Shown: positions 33,821 to 44,005, numbered from the stretch's first letter. The stretch: DNA of 64,000 nt from an uncultured Flavobacteriales bacterium (GCA_943787435.1 CALSMK010000005.1:1-64000), one strand, 5' to 3'. Made by a program: numbers and translations. Notes: generated by a model not told the origin, from the letters alone.

Positions 33821-33995
33821 GCCGCCTCGGTTTGGCAAAGAAGTGAGACTGGAGCCCTCAAGAATCCATGGGTTCGGAGGCGAATGGAGCCATCGAGATC
33901 TGAAAAAGCAACCAAGGCTTGAGTGGTTGGGAGTTGGCCTGCATTTTCTGAGCGCATCCATGATGCGCCACACGAGGCTTCCGGCACGGCTGAAT

Positions 33996-34003
33996 TAACT
34001 TCG
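33996..34003 (+). promoter_or_regulatory. Candidate -7 promoter box TAACTTCG for metG
   Basis: TAACTTCG ends 7 bases before the metG ATG, in the 202-base divergent gap between kbl and metG. The rest of that gap shows no ORF or RNA that I recognise. Confidence 0.42.
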
Positions 34004-34010
34004 TTCCCTC

Positions 34011-36080
34011 ATGACTGCCAAGCCTGCGCGCACTTTGGTCACTTCGGCGTTGCCCTACGCCAATGGCCCCATTCACATTGGTCACATCGCCGGTGCTTAT
34101 TTGCCAGCAGACCTTTACGTTCGCTATCTCCGGGCACGGAAGAGGGATGTGGTGTGGGTATGTGGTTCAGATGAGCACGGTGCGGCCATCACACTTCGGG
34201 CGCGAAAAGAGGGAACCACCCCGCGGGCCATCGTGGACCGGTACCACGCTGAGATGCAAGAGGCGTTCTCTGGGTTGGACATTGCATTTGACCATTACGA
34301 CCGCACTTCGAGTGAGGAGCACCATGGTTTTGCACAAGAATTCTTCCTGGAACTGCTCGAAAAGGGCGCGTTCACAGAAGAAACCAGAAAGCAGTTTTAC
34401 GATCCGCAGGAAAAGCAATTTTTGGCCGACCGCTATATCCAAGGAACTTGCCCCAAATGCCAGGACGAACGGGCTTATGGAGACCAATGTGAAAAATGCG
34501 GGTCTGCTTTGTCCCCAGACGAACTGATTGACCCCAAAAGCACCTTGAGCGGCAGTACCCCTGAAATGCGCGATACCACGCTGTGGTATTTGCCCATGGA
34601 CCGGCACGAGTCGTGGCTCAAAACCTACCTGGAGGACGGGGTTTTGGATGGCGAACAACACCACGATCCCAAGTCCTGGAAGGCCCACGTGACTGGCCAA
34701 TGCAAGAGTTGGGTGGATGGCGGTTTGCAGAGCCGGGCCATGACCAGAGACTTGGATTGGGGCGTCCCCGTCCCCGTCGAAGGCGCGGATGGAAAGGTTC
34801 TGTATGTCTGGCTTGATGCGCCTTTGGGGTACATCACAGCCACTCGAAATTGGGCGAAGAAAAACGGAGCGGATTGGGCGCCTTACTGGAAAGACAAGGA
34901 CACCCAGTTGGTTCACTTCATTGGAAAGGACAACATCGTTTTTCACTGCATCATTTTCCCGATTCTCCTGAAAGAGCACGGCGGGTACTTGCTGCCTCAC
35001 AACGTTCCGGCCAACGAGTTCATGAACCTCGAAGGGGACAAAATTTCAACCTCGCGCAACTGGGCGGTTTGGGCCAAGGAATACATCGACGATTTTCCGG
35101 GCCGCAGCGATGAGATGCGCTACGTTTTGGCTTCCATCATGCCCGAGCAAAAAGATGCTGAATTCACGTGGGAAGACTTCCAGTCTAGGGTAAACAATGA
35201 GTTGGCAGACGTCCTCGGGAATTTCGTGAACCGGGTGGTGGTCCTCACCTCGAAATACTTTGACGGGAAGGCTCCATCGGCCAGTGGAACATGGACCAGC
35301 ACCGACGAGGCTTTGCGTGAACTCATGGCGTCAACCCCTGCGGCAGTAGGCGACGCCATTGAGCGTTACCGTTTCCGGGATGCCTTGCAGCACGCCATGG
35401 GTTTGGTGCGGGCGGGCAACAAGTACTTGACAGAAGAGGAGCCTTGGAAGGTCATGAAGACCGATGCCCAACGAACAGCGGACATCTTGAGCTTGGCCTT
35501 GCAAATCACAGCCAATGCGGCCATTGTGCTGGCGCCGTTTTTGCCTCGGACTTCCGAGAAAATCGCAACAGCCCTGGGCACATCTGACCTGCCTTGGGAT
35601 GCGGCTGGCGGCGACTTGGTTCCGACGGGACAGCCTTTGGGCGCCCTCCCCATTTTGTTTGAGAAGGTGACCGATGAGCAGGTCGAGGTGCAGCGCGCCA
35701 AACTGGGCCCGGACGCTTCTCAGGAGGGGCTTCGTGACGTGGAGACCGAGAAGCCCGAAACCTCTTTTGATGACTTTCAGGCCATGGACCTGCGGGTGGC
35801 AGAAGTGGTGGCCGCCGAGAAGGTCAAAGGGGCCGACAAGTTGCTGCAGCTCACGGTCAGAACAGGCTATGATGAGCGGACCGTTGTCAGTGGCATTGCC
35901 GAACACTTCAAACCCGAAGATGTGGTGGGCCGCAAGGTGACGTTGTTGGCGAATCTGGCTCCAAGAAAAATTCGCGGCGTGGTTTCTCAGGGAATGGTAC
36001 TGATGGCCTCGACAGAAGATGGTGGCTTGCGGTTTGTCACCCCTGATGAAGGGGCCGAAGCCGGAGACATCATTCGTTGA
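34011..36080 (+). CDS. metG: Methionine--tRNA ligase
   Basis: 689-aa class I synthetase. HIGH motif in ALPYANGPIHIGHIAG; zinc knuckle CPKCQDERAYGDQCEKC; KMSKS equivalent GDKISTSRNWAVW (the KISTS variant of this lineage); anticodon-binding domain; and a C-terminal tRNA-binding (EMAP-like) domain from FDDFQAMDLRVAEVVAAEKV to RKIRGVVSQGMVLMA. Intact, unlike ileS. The 3' end overlaps the convergent Kunitz-domain gene by 11 bases. Confidence 0.97.
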   Translation: MTAKPARTLVTSALPYANGPIHIGHIAGAYLPADLYVRYLRARKRDVVWVCGSDEHGAAITLRARKEGTTPRAIVDRYHAEMQEAFSGLDIAFDHYDRTSSEEHHGFAQEFFLELLEKGAFTEETRKQFYDPQEKQFLADRYIQGTCPKCQDERAYGDQCEKCGSALSPDELIDPKSTLSGSTPEMRDTTLWYLPMDRHESWLKTYLEDGVLDGEQHHDPKSWKAHVTGQCKSWVDGGLQSRAMTRDLDWGVPVPVEGADGKVLYVWLDAPLGYITATRNWAKKNGADWAPYWKDKDTQLVHFIGKDNIVFHCIIFPILLKEHGGYLLPHNVPANEFMNLEGDKISTSRNWAVWAKEYIDDFPGRSDEMRYVLASIMPEQKDAEFTWEDFQSRVNNELADVLGNFVNRVVVLTSKYFDGKAPSASGTWTSTDEALRELMASTPAAVGDAIERYRFRDALQHAMGLVRAGNKYLTEEEPWKVMKTDAQRTADILSLALQITANAAIVLAPFLPRTSEKIATALGTSDLPWDAAGGDLVPTGQPLGALPILFEKVTDEQVEVQRAKLGPDASQEGLRDVETEKPETSFDDFQAMDLRVAEVVAAEKVKGADKLLQLTVRTGYDERTVVSGIAEHFKPEDVVGRKVTLLANLAPRKIRGVVSQGMVLMASTEDGGLRFVTPDEGAEAGDIIR

Positions 36081-36840
36081 TCACCGCCTTTCTGACGCGG
36101 CCATGTTGGTCGCGTTGCAGCACCCATTGACCCGATGTGGGCTTGATCTTTCGGCCCATCATGTCCATGGTTTCCACAACATTGAAGGGGAGTTCTTGGA
36201 CGGGCAGCTCGATGTGATTCAGCCCTTCGAACGAAGTCCAGGACCAGCGACATCGCTCGACGGCGCTGCCGGCCATCCAACCTTCGTAGAGTCGGAGTTC
36301 AAAATCAAAGGGCGATTCAACGCTGCTCAAGTCCACGCCAGGCTGGTAGTCCAAAAAGCGAGAGTGGGGCTCTAAGTTCCCGTCAAAGCCAAACGCATTG
36401 GGCGCAGTGTTCACGTTTTCGGCAGCCAGCAGGACGCCGCTCGCATCGAACAGCGCAAACCCGGCATAACCAAACCAATACGGGGTCTGATAATCGGGAG
36501 AGACTTCCACCTCCATGTGGCCCAGCTCAGTGTTGCCAATCACCAATGGTTGGATGGCAATGGAGTCGCACAAGTCAGAGAGGGTGCTGTCGCTGCCACA
36601 TTGAGCCAGCAGGCATGCTTCCAAGGTTTCGAAGGGGACTGTCCCTTCACAGCCACCCCAAGTAAACTGGTTGCACCCCAGGTTGTCTTGGTCAAAGTAC
36701 CAGGCGGGGATGGCCGCCTCACAAGGTCCAGGATCGGGGAGCAAAAAGCAGGGGTCATCTTGAGCGAAAACCGTGCTCCATGACATCGAGGCCGTACAGA
36801 GGAGCAGGGCGAGCAGCTTTGAAAACATCGATCGGGTCAT
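36070..36840 (-). CDS. Secreted Kunitz/BPTI-domain protein with T9SS C-terminal sorting signal
   Basis: 256 aa. Signal peptide MFSKLLALLLCTASMSWSTVFAQ is followed directly by a Kunitz-type domain (about residues 31-81) with six Cys: CFLLPDPGPC, 15 residues to the third Cys, CNQFTWGGC, then two more. The Cys spacing is 8-15-7-11-4 against the canonical 8-15-7-12-3, and GGC and the aromatic core are conserved. The P1 residue after GPC is Glu, not Lys/Arg. The middle region is a beta-rich domain of unknown type. The C-terminus (MDMMGRKIKPTSGQWVLQRD...RKAVINE) fits a T9SS type A sorting domain. A surface protease inhibitor is inferred. Confidence 0.82.
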   Translation of the reverse strand: MTRSMFSKLLALLLCTASMSWSTVFAQDDPCFLLPDPGPCEAAIPAWYFDQDNLGCNQFTWGGCEGTVPFETLEACLLAQCGSDSTLSDLCDSIAIQPLVIGNTELGHMEVEVSPDYQTPYWFGYAGFALFDASGVLLAAENVNTAPNAFGFDGNLEPHSRFLDYQPGVDLSSVESPFDFELRLYEGWMAGSAVERCRWSWTSFEGLNHIELPVQELPFNVVETMDMMGRKIKPTSGQWVLQRDQHGRVRKAVINE

Positions 36841-36912
36841 CAGAATGGAAGGGTGAACTCCCGGAAGTTACGCCCTTGATTTTCTGGGCCCGAGTCGTTC
36901 GAAATTCTGGCG

Positions 36913-37932
36913 TTACGACTTTCTAAAACGCCCGGATCGTTGCAGATACTCAGCGATTTGGATGGCATTGGTGGCGGCGCCTTTCTTCAAGTTGTCGGCG
37001 ACAATCCACAGGTGCAGCCCTTGCTCATGGGACAGGTCACGTCGTATGCGACCTACGAAAACTTCATCTTTCCCAGCGGCTTTGAGCGGCATGGGGTAGA
37101 TGTTGGACATGGGGTCGTCTTGAATGATCAAACCCGGCATGAGTTGAAGGGCTTCCTTCACATCGGGCACGCTGAACGAGCGCTCCAGCTCCAAATAGAC
37201 ACTTTCACTGTGCCCTCCTTCGACGGGGACACGGACTGCGGTCGCACTGACCTCAACTTGGGCATCGTTCAGGATTTTTTTGGTCTCATGGTGGAGCTTC
37301 ATTTCCTCTTTGGTGAAGTCGTTCTCCAAAAAGACATCGCAATGGGGCAAACAGTTTCCATTGATGGGGTGGGGATAGACACGGTTGGCCTCTTCTCCTG
37401 CCCTTTCTTGCTCGAGTTGATCAATTCCCGCCTGTCCAGTTCCAGTGACGCTTTGATAAGTGCTCACAATGGCCCGGCGAATCAAAAAGCGATCGTGCAG
37501 TGGCTTCAAAGCCATCACCAACTGGATCGTGGAGCAGTTTGGGTTGGCAATGAGAAGGTCTTCATTGCGAATGGCGTCCGCATTCACTTCCGGCACAACC
37601 AAAGGCACTTCGGGGTCCATTCTCCATGCGGAAGAATTGTCCACGACTGAAGCGCCAATGTCGGTGAAGGCCCTGGCCCATTGGCGGCTCACATCACCAC
37701 CAGCACTGAACAAGGCCAGGTCTGGCTTTTGCTCTAGTGCCTCTTCCACTGTCATCACAGGAATCTCTTGACCGCGAAATTCAATGGTCTTCCCTTTGGA
37801 CCGGCTGCTGGCCACCGGAAGGAGTCTTTTCACAGGGAATTTCCGTGCGGCAAGGCCTTGCAAGATGGTCTGGCCAACCAATCCTGTAGCGCCGACAAGA
37901 GCGAGAGTGCGTCCGTGGGTCGAGTTGGCCAT
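36913..37932 (-). CDS. asd: Aspartate-semialdehyde dehydrogenase
   Basis: 339-aa NADP-dependent enzyme of the lysine/threonine/methionine pathway, starting MANSTHGRTLALVGATGLVGQTIL at ATG 37932. The Rossmann glycine motif GATGLVG, LALFSAGGDVSRQWA, the catalytic Cys in IANPNCSTIQLVMALKPLHD and the His in RVPVEGGHSESVYLE are all present. The ORF-track start adds 19 residues upstream of the Rossmann fold and is unlikely. Confidence 0.96.
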   Translation of the reverse strand: MANSTHGRTLALVGATGLVGQTILQGLAARKFPVKRLLPVASSRSKGKTIEFRGQEIPVMTVEEALEQKPDLALFSAGGDVSRQWARAFTDIGASVVDNSSAWRMDPEVPLVVPEVNADAIRNEDLLIANPNCSTIQLVMALKPLHDRFLIRRAIVSTYQSVTGTGQAGIDQLEQERAGEEANRVYPHPINGNCLPHCDVFLENDFTKEEMKLHHETKKILNDAQVEVSATAVRVPVEGGHSESVYLELERSFSVPDVKEALQLMPGLIIQDDPMSNIYPMPLKAAGKDEVFVGRIRRDLSHEQGLHLWIVADNLKKGAATNAIQIAEYLQRSGRFRKS

Positions 37933-37997
37933 GGTGGTTTCGGTTTCAGATTTGCAGCTGTGGTCCCTGAATAAACTGGCGGGAACCAAGAGGAGTT

Positions 37998-38005
37998 CAA
38001 AGTTA
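37998..38005 (-). promoter_or_regulatory. Candidate -7 promoter box TAACTTTG for asd
   Basis: A perfect TAnnTTTG match on the minus strand, 65 bases before the asd start codon. A clear -33 TTG is not seen. Confidence 0.4.
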
Positions 38006-38018
38006 GCAGGTTGCAGAG

Positions 38019-40438
38019 ATGCATCCTTTCTTTCATTTGTCTGGCCGCGCAGGGTTTTTTTTTCGTGGGTTTGTTTGGGTTTTGATCCCTTGGAGTTTTG
38101 TCATGGCTCCGGCCCAAGGGCAGTGGGTGATTTCGGCGCTGCATCCGGATCCCACTCCTTTTTTGGGCGCGCCTGAGGCGGAATACATTGCGCTGTATGC
38201 TTCAGGGGAAGAAGGGGATTGTTTGACAACAGAGGGACTGCGGTTGTCATGGAATGGCAGTGAGCGTGTCCTGCCCGGCGGGTGTTGGCCGGTTGGCGAG
38301 GTCGTATTGGTTCATCGGTCGGGGGACAGTTTGGCCTTTGGGTCTTACGATGTCTCCAAGATTTCATTGGCGTCTTGGCCGGCATTGGTCAATGGGGGGA
38401 CCACGGTGCATCTCAAAGACTCATTGGGCCAGGTTTTGGACATCATGCCTTACACCGAAGGCGGATTGAATGGAGGTGGGATACCGATTCTCAGGGGCGA
38501 CATCGAGGCCTGTGGCGCAGAGGTGAACCAAGTGATGTGGTCAGCCGATCAAGGTCCATTTGGTCCTTCTTCAGCTGCGTCTTCTTCAGCTTCAGCGCAC
38601 ACCACAGAAGCCCTTTTGTCTGCTGCTGGGCATTTTGATCGCTTCATCCCTCGTGGATTGGGGATGTGGGAATGGCAACTGGGCCACTCTGTGGATCCCA
38701 GTTCTGCGGAGTCTGCTCAAATGAGGGTTGAGGGCCAAGTGGTGGATTTGGAGTGGTTGACAGACTCGTCACTCCTGGCGCGGTGGCCGAATCGAATGGT
38801 CCAATCCCTGTCTTCAGGACAGCACTTGGACAGGGGCCTTTCCGTGTTGTTGGGTCCGGTCCGAGGCTGTGCTGCAGGATCGGAGGACTCATGGTTAAAA
38901 CACACGCTTCATCACCTTCCCCAAAGGGGGCAAATTGAAACCTTAGAGGTGTTGGCGGACCCCCATTCGAACGCGCTTTTTCAGGAAGAAGAACAGGTCA
39001 AATTGACCAACCTGTCTCCTTTTCCAATCGATGCTGGGGCTTGGAGTTGGGGAGGAGCGCAACTTCGACGGCGTCGGCTTCTCTGGCCCCATTCGCCTGC
39101 TCAGTTTTTGGCTTCAGATTTCAACGATTGGCCTGGCCTGTCCAATTCGGGGGGTGAGATGGTGATTCGTTCACCTTCGGGTCAGGAGGTGGCGTCCTTG
39201 TCATGGTCTCCATGTGACCATGACAACAAAGCCCTTGCGGGATCTGGTCTGCCCTTGGAGCGGCTTCCCGAACGAAATTCAATGTGGTCATCTGCTGGTG
39301 GTCCATCGGAGGTGGTCGCCCCCAATTTGGCCGCATTCGGGTGCCGCAAAAACGGCCTCGGAACCGTGACAGGCATCGACATTCACCTGAACATTCCCTC
39401 GGCCTTCTTGGCCCCTTCTGAATGGCGGTTTCAACCACCAGAAGGGACATCCATTTCGGTGGTTCCAACCAAAATTGGTGGCCAGCCCTTGTCATGGAGG
39501 TTGCCTGTTGAGCAGGCCCAAGCGGACTTTTTTCTGTGGCCACAGGGGACCGTGGTTTCCATTCAAACTGAAGGGGGATTTTGGCAACCTCTGGGCAAGT
39601 TCAGTTGCCCACCTCTGGTGGAGCCTGATGCGCTTTGTTTGCGAATGGAGGAAGTCCTTTGGGATGCTGTGGATTCTGGCGGTGAATTTGTGGAGTTGTT
39701 GAATTGTGGGGAAGTGCCCTTGGAATTGGGAGGACTGTCTGCCACCACAAAAGCATGGCCTCTCCCTTCGGAATGGCAAACGTGGATTGATCCTGCGTAT
39801 TCCGTGGTGCTCTTGCCCGATTCCGTTCTGGCCTTTGGGGAATGCACGAAGTGGTTCACTGCGGGATTTCCGGAATCGGGTCCAGCCCTGTGGCGGGCCG
39901 AGGCATGGTCCGCCTTGAACGATGAGGCCGGAGACCTGGCCATACGGTTGCCGGGCCGGTCCATGGATGCCGACAGGGTCCAATGGTCCCCTGATTTCAT
40001 TGGCCCTTGGTGGTGGTCGCCCGATGGCTGGTCTTGGCAGAGGCAAGGCCAAACAGATCTCGGCTGGAGCCCTTCTTCCAGCAGGGGTTCCCCGGAAGGC
40101 TCGAGCGGGTGACAGAGCGTCTCGATGCGTGTTTGGGGGCGACGGGCGAACCCGTCACGCGGGATGGACATTCTCAAAACGCCCCTGGGATTCAATGGCA
40201 GTTCCCAGAGGTCGGCCATCAGATAGAAGTGCGCATGGTGGGTTGGCCAGATGGGGTTCTGAAACGGGTTCAAATTCTGAGGCCGGATGACCGCATAGGA
40301 AGCTGGGCATGGGACGGATGTGACGAATCAGGATACCCAATGCCCCCGCAAAGCCTGATTTGGGATGTGCGTTGGGCGGGCCCGTCATGTCGCGGCAGGA
40401 AGGCCATTCGCGTTTCCGCACCGGGCTACGGAAAATGA
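38019..40438 (+). CDS. Secreted lamin-tail-domain surface protein, frameshifted before a FlgD-like C-terminus
   Basis: About 800 aa when read through one frame break. A hydrophobic leader precedes several lamin-tail-like (LTD) segments: GQWVISALHPDPTPFLGAPEAEYIALY at the N-terminus, LEVLADPHSNALFQEEEQVKLTNLS in the middle and MEEVLWDAVDSGGEFVELLNCG later. The annotated frame stops at 40112, but a second frame from about 40100 continues without obvious gap (VTERLDACLGATGEPV...) into a FlgD-like Ig segment (RIGSWAWDGCDESGYPMPP) and stops at 40436-40438. A single lost base near 40095-40105 explains it. Likely exported and surface-associated; function unknown. Divergent from asd. Confidence 0.72.
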
Positions 40439-40483
40439 AAAGAATGCACGGCGATTTTCAGCGTCTTATCGGACCTTGTTGCC

Positions 40484-41140
40484 ATGTTCGAAGGAGGGAT
40501 TCGCGAGGGGTATGCTTTGCCCGAGAGCTGGTGGCTCATGTGGGTCCTGATCGCTTGCGGCTTGGCCGTTCTTCGAACGATGAATCCAGATTGTCTGAGA
40601 CAGGCCCGATGGGCTTGGGGCAATTTCAGGCTGTTGCTTCAAGCCAAAGGCGATGGGGGGGGACTGACGGCGGTCGATGGACTGCACAATGGCCTGGCTG
40701 GTGTCAGTTTGGCTTTGGCGATTTCAGGCATGTGGTCCGTGGCCCAAGGTCAAGCCATGGGTTGGGCCTTGTTCACTCGTCTCTTGGCGCTTTGGTTTGT
40801 TATGATGGCCATGCGCTGGTGCGTTGGACAGCTTCTGGGCTTAACAGCGGGGTCGACTTCCTTGGGCCGTGAGTGGAGGTTGAATCACCGTTTGTTGATG
40901 GAGTCCACAGCGTGGATTCTGGCACCATTGGGTATGGTGGCCACTTTTAAGGGTGCAGACATTGCAAATATTGGATTGACTTTGAGCGCCCTGGTTTGGT
41001 TGGCCGGGTGGGGAGTCCGTCAGCGAAGGGCTGCGGGACTCTCCGAGTTATACGGAAGAAACCACCTGATGGCGATGTTCTACATTTGCACCCTTGAAAT
41101 CCTCCCGGTTGCGGTCCTCCTCCGCGCTTGGCAGGGGTAA
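40484..41140 (+). CDS. DUF4271 membrane protein
   Basis: 218-aa integral membrane protein with about six hydrophobic segments and the motif NHRLLMESTAWILAPLGMVATF. The size, topology and position directly before hemD identify it as a DUF4271 protein, a Bacteroidota family of unknown function. It lies 4 bases before the hemD start, so the two are co-transcribed; a role linked to heme or the envelope is possible but unproven. Confidence 0.8.
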   Translation: MFEGGIREGYALPESWWLMWVLIACGLAVLRTMNPDCLRQARWAWGNFRLLLQAKGDGGGLTAVDGLHNGLAGVSLALAISGMWSVAQGQAMGWALFTRLLALWFVMMAMRWCVGQLLGLTAGSTSLGREWRLNHRLLMESTAWILAPLGMVATFKGADIANIGLTLSALVWLAGWGVRQRRAAGLSELYGRNHLMAMFYICTLEILPVAVLLRAWQG

Positions 41141-41144
41141 CACC

Positions 41145-41891
41145 ATGGGCAAGAAGGTCAAGACCATTCTGATTTCGCAACCCAAGCCAGCCACCGAGAA
41201 GTCCCCGTACTTCGACTTGGCGGCGAAACATAAGCTGAAAATTGATTTCCGCAGCTTCATCCATGTCGAAGGCGTGGATGGACAAACGTTTCGGCAAGAG
41301 CGCATTGACTTGGAGTCGCACGGCAGTGTGATTTTCACATCGAGGAATGCGGTAGACCACTACTTCAGGATGGCTGGGGAACTGCGTTACGACGTGCCCG
41401 ACAGCACCAAGTATTTCTGCATCAGTGAGTCCACGGCCCACTACCTCCAGAAGTACATCGTGTACCGCAAGCGGAAGATCTTCCATGGTCAATTGCGCTT
41501 CAATGAGCTTCTGGATTACATCAAAAAGCACAAAAAAGAGAAGTTTCTCCTTCCCTGTGCAGACATCCTCAAGCCGAGCATACCAGCGCAGCTGGAGGAG
41601 CATGGCATTGACTTCACCAAAGCGGTGATGTACAAGACGGTGTGCAGCGACTTGTCTGATTTGTCAGATGTGAAGTATGACATGCTCGTGTTTTTCTCTC
41701 CATCTGGAATTGAAAGCCTGTTCAAGAATTTCCCAGACTTCGAGCAGGGTGAAACAAGGATTGCTGTGTTTGGGCCCACCACCCAGAAAGCGGCTGAGGC
41801 CAAGGATTTGCGCATTGACGTTGCCGCACCGAATCCCAAGGCGCCGTCCATGAGCTTGGCCATCGAGAATCACATTCTTGGCAAAGACTGA
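41145..41891 (+). CDS. hemD: Uroporphyrinogen-III synthase
   Basis: 248 aa from ATG 41145 (MGKKVKTILISQPKPATEKSPYFDLA); the ORF-track start lies inside DUF4271. The two-domain HemD pattern is seen: SHGSVIFTSRNAVDHYF, YFCISESTAHYLQKYI, KYDMLVFFSPSGIESLFKNFPDFEQGETRIAVFGPTTQKAAEAKDLRIDVAAPNPKAPSM. It cyclises hydroxymethylbilane in heme/siroheme synthesis. HemD sequences are divergent, but the SPSGI and FGxTT motifs together with DUF4271 and rnpA neighbours make this firm. The end overlaps rnpA by 14 bases. Confidence 0.9.
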   Translation: MGKKVKTILISQPKPATEKSPYFDLAAKHKLKIDFRSFIHVEGVDGQTFRQERIDLESHGSVIFTSRNAVDHYFRMAGELRYDVPDSTKYFCISESTAHYLQKYIVYRKRKIFHGQLRFNELLDYIKKHKKEKFLLPCADILKPSIPAQLEEHGIDFTKAVMYKTVCSDLSDLSDVKYDMLVFFSPSGIESLFKNFPDFEQGETRIAVFGPTTQKAAEAKDLRIDVAAPNPKAPSMSLAIENHILGKD

Positions 41892-42300
41892 GCCCGACCT
41901 CGGCCCACAGTCGCCGGACCTGAGACAGGGCCGGGATCGAAGCCTCAAGCGCCGCGTGGTCATGGACCGCGTCTTTGCAGAAGGAAAAACAGCCAAGGCT
42001 TTTCCCTTGATCGCCCGGTTTGGGCAGATGGAGCCCGATGGTTCTGCGCCCACCCGAGTGGCCTTCACCGTTTCCAAAAAGAGATTTCGCCGGGCAGTGG
42101 ATCGAAATCGAATCAAGCGGTTGATGCGCGAAAACTGGAGAATTCATCGTTCCAGCTTTGAGTCCGCACTTCCGAAGGGCGTTCAGGGAGCCATCGTCCT
42201 CATCTTTGTTGGGAAGGACATGCCCACCGCCGAGGTGATGGAGAAAACCATGATGAAACTGCTGGGCCGCATGTCCGAAGATTCGAAACAAGACGCATGA
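41878..42300 (+). CDS. rnpA: Ribonuclease P protein component
   Basis: 140-aa basic protein with the RnpA signature RVAFTVSKKRFRRAVDRNRIKRLMRENWR and an N-terminal RSLKRRVVMDRVFAEGK. It binds RNase P RNA for tRNA 5' maturation. The TTG start at 41878 overlaps hemD; a shorter start is possible since the conserved fold begins near residue 20. The rpmH gene that often neighbours rnpA is absent. It overlaps the S41 peptidase start by 4 bases (ATGA). Confidence 0.94.
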   Translation: MAKTEPDLGPQSPDLRQGRDRSLKRRVVMDRVFAEGKTAKAFPLIARFGQMEPDGSAPTRVAFTVSKKRFRRAVDRNRIKRLMRENWRIHRSSFESALPKGVQGAIVLIFVGKDMPTAEVMEKTMMKLLGRMSEDSKQDA

Positions 42301-44005
42301 AACGAATTCGCTTTCCGCAATTTGCAGGGGTTGCCCTCATTGGTTTAACGGCGGTCCTTAGTATCCGGGCCATTCAGCCCAGCGGCACCTATTTCGAAGT
42401 CACCAAGCATTTGGAAATTCTCATGTCTGTCTTCAAAGGCGTTCATGAATTCTATGTGGAAGAGCCAGAGCCAGGAACGCTCATGGGTGTGGCCATTGAT
42501 GCCATGCTGGACGAACTCGATCCCTACACGGTGTATTACCCCGAATCTCGAATCGAGGATTTGAGGTTCATGAACACCGGTGAATACGGCGGCATCGGCG
42601 CCTTGGTTCAACCCATTGACGGGCGAATGACGGTGATTGAAGTCTACGGGGGTTACCCCGCTCACGAAGCGGGCATTTTGCCAGGCGATGTGGTGCGCAG
42701 TGTGGATGGCCGTGATCTGGGTGAGGGCGCGGACATGGAGGAAGTGGGAGACTTGTTGCAAGGAGAATCCGGAAGTGAATTGACCATAGGTGTTGATCGC
42801 CCTTATGGAGGCGGTTACATAGAGTTCGAAGTGGCCAGGGCCAAAGTCCGCGTTCCAGCGGTGACCTATTCAGGCATGCTCGACGACAAAACGGGATACA
42901 TCTATCTGTCCAAGTTCACCCGTGGATCTGCGGGAGAAGTGCGCAAGGCGCTCATGGCCCTCCGAGACTCTGCAGGGATGGAAAATCTGATTTTCGATCT
43001 GCGAGGCAATGGAGGCGGATTGCTCAATGAGAGCGTGAGCATCGTGAACCTGTTCGTGCCCAAAGGGACCGAAATCGTATCCACCAAGGGCAAGAGCGAA
43101 AAGTGGAACAAATCTTACAAGGCATTGGGAAGACCAACGGCACCTGATATGCCTTTGGTGGTCCTGATTGACGGCAAATCAGCCAGCGCCTCAGAGATTG
43201 TCAGTGGGACCCTTCAGGATCTTGGACAGGGCGTTGATTGTGGGCATGGAAAGCTTCGGAAAAGGGTTGGTTCAACAAACCAAAGACATGGCGTTCAACA
43301 CCCGCTCTGAAGGTGACTGTGGCCAAGTATTACACGGCCAGTGGACGGTGCATTCAGCGCTTGGATTATGGAGGAAAAAGAAATGCGCAGGGAAAAGCGA
43401 TCGCCGTGTCTGATTCTTTGCTCCGGACATTCGAGACGATCGGGGGAAGACCTGTGATCGAAGGCCGAGGCATCCAGCCAGACATTCAAGTGGAGACCCC
43501 ATTTATGTCCACCTTGATGGAGCGGTTGTTGTCGGATTTTGAAGTCTTTGATTTTGCGACCAAAGTGGCGTCGAGTCTCGACAGCAGCGATGTTTCTGAT
43601 CCGGTATCCTATGGGCTTAGTGACGACACATGGTCTGATTTTCAGACCCATTTGGAACAGGCAGGCTTTGAATATTCCACCCAAAGCATGGTGGTTTTGG
43701 ATGACCTGGCCGAAGTCCTCGAAATCGAGCAATACGATGAAGTGGCCGCCGATGCCATGAAGGCGTTGACGTCGAGCATTGAGCCCAACTTGGAGAGAGA
43801 CTTGAACCTGTTTGAAGATGAAATCAAACAAGCGATCGAGGAAGAGGTGGTTCTGCGATACCACTTGGCCGCAGGAATGGTTGAGCGCAGTCTTGCAGAA
43901 GACCCGACGGTGTTGCGGGCGCAACAGGCATTTGGTGATGAGCTGACCAGCATCATCGGTGAGCGCCGTCTCACAGAAACAGAACAGGAAGGGCCCAAGA
44001 AATGA
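42297..44005 (+). CDS. S41 family C-terminal processing peptidase, frameshifted
   Basis: Tail-specific (Ctp-type) serine protease of about 565 aa after repair. N-terminal membrane anchor, then DAMLDELDPYTVYYPESRIEDL, a PDZ domain (IEVYGGYPAHEAGILPGDVVRSVDG) and the catalytic core IFDLRGNGGGLLNESVSIVNLF with Ser/Lys in LIDGKSASASEIVSGTL. The frame is lost by an extra G near 43224 (LQDLDRALIVGMESFGKGLVQQ restored) and an extra C at 43301-43303 (VTVAKYYTASGRCIQRLDYGG restored). The C-terminal 200 residues are helical. Periplasmic protein processing is the likely job. Confidence 0.9.

Noticed and set aside
33809-34010. Possible tRNA or small RNA in the kbl-metG gap
   Set aside because: No cloverleaf arms or T-loop GTTCGANTC in a tRNA-compatible position were found; only promoter-like boxes at both ends.
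34167-35000. 277-aa minus-strand ORF inside metG
   Set aside because: Mirror of the metG codon pattern; composition is unlike a real protein and metG is complete on the other strand.
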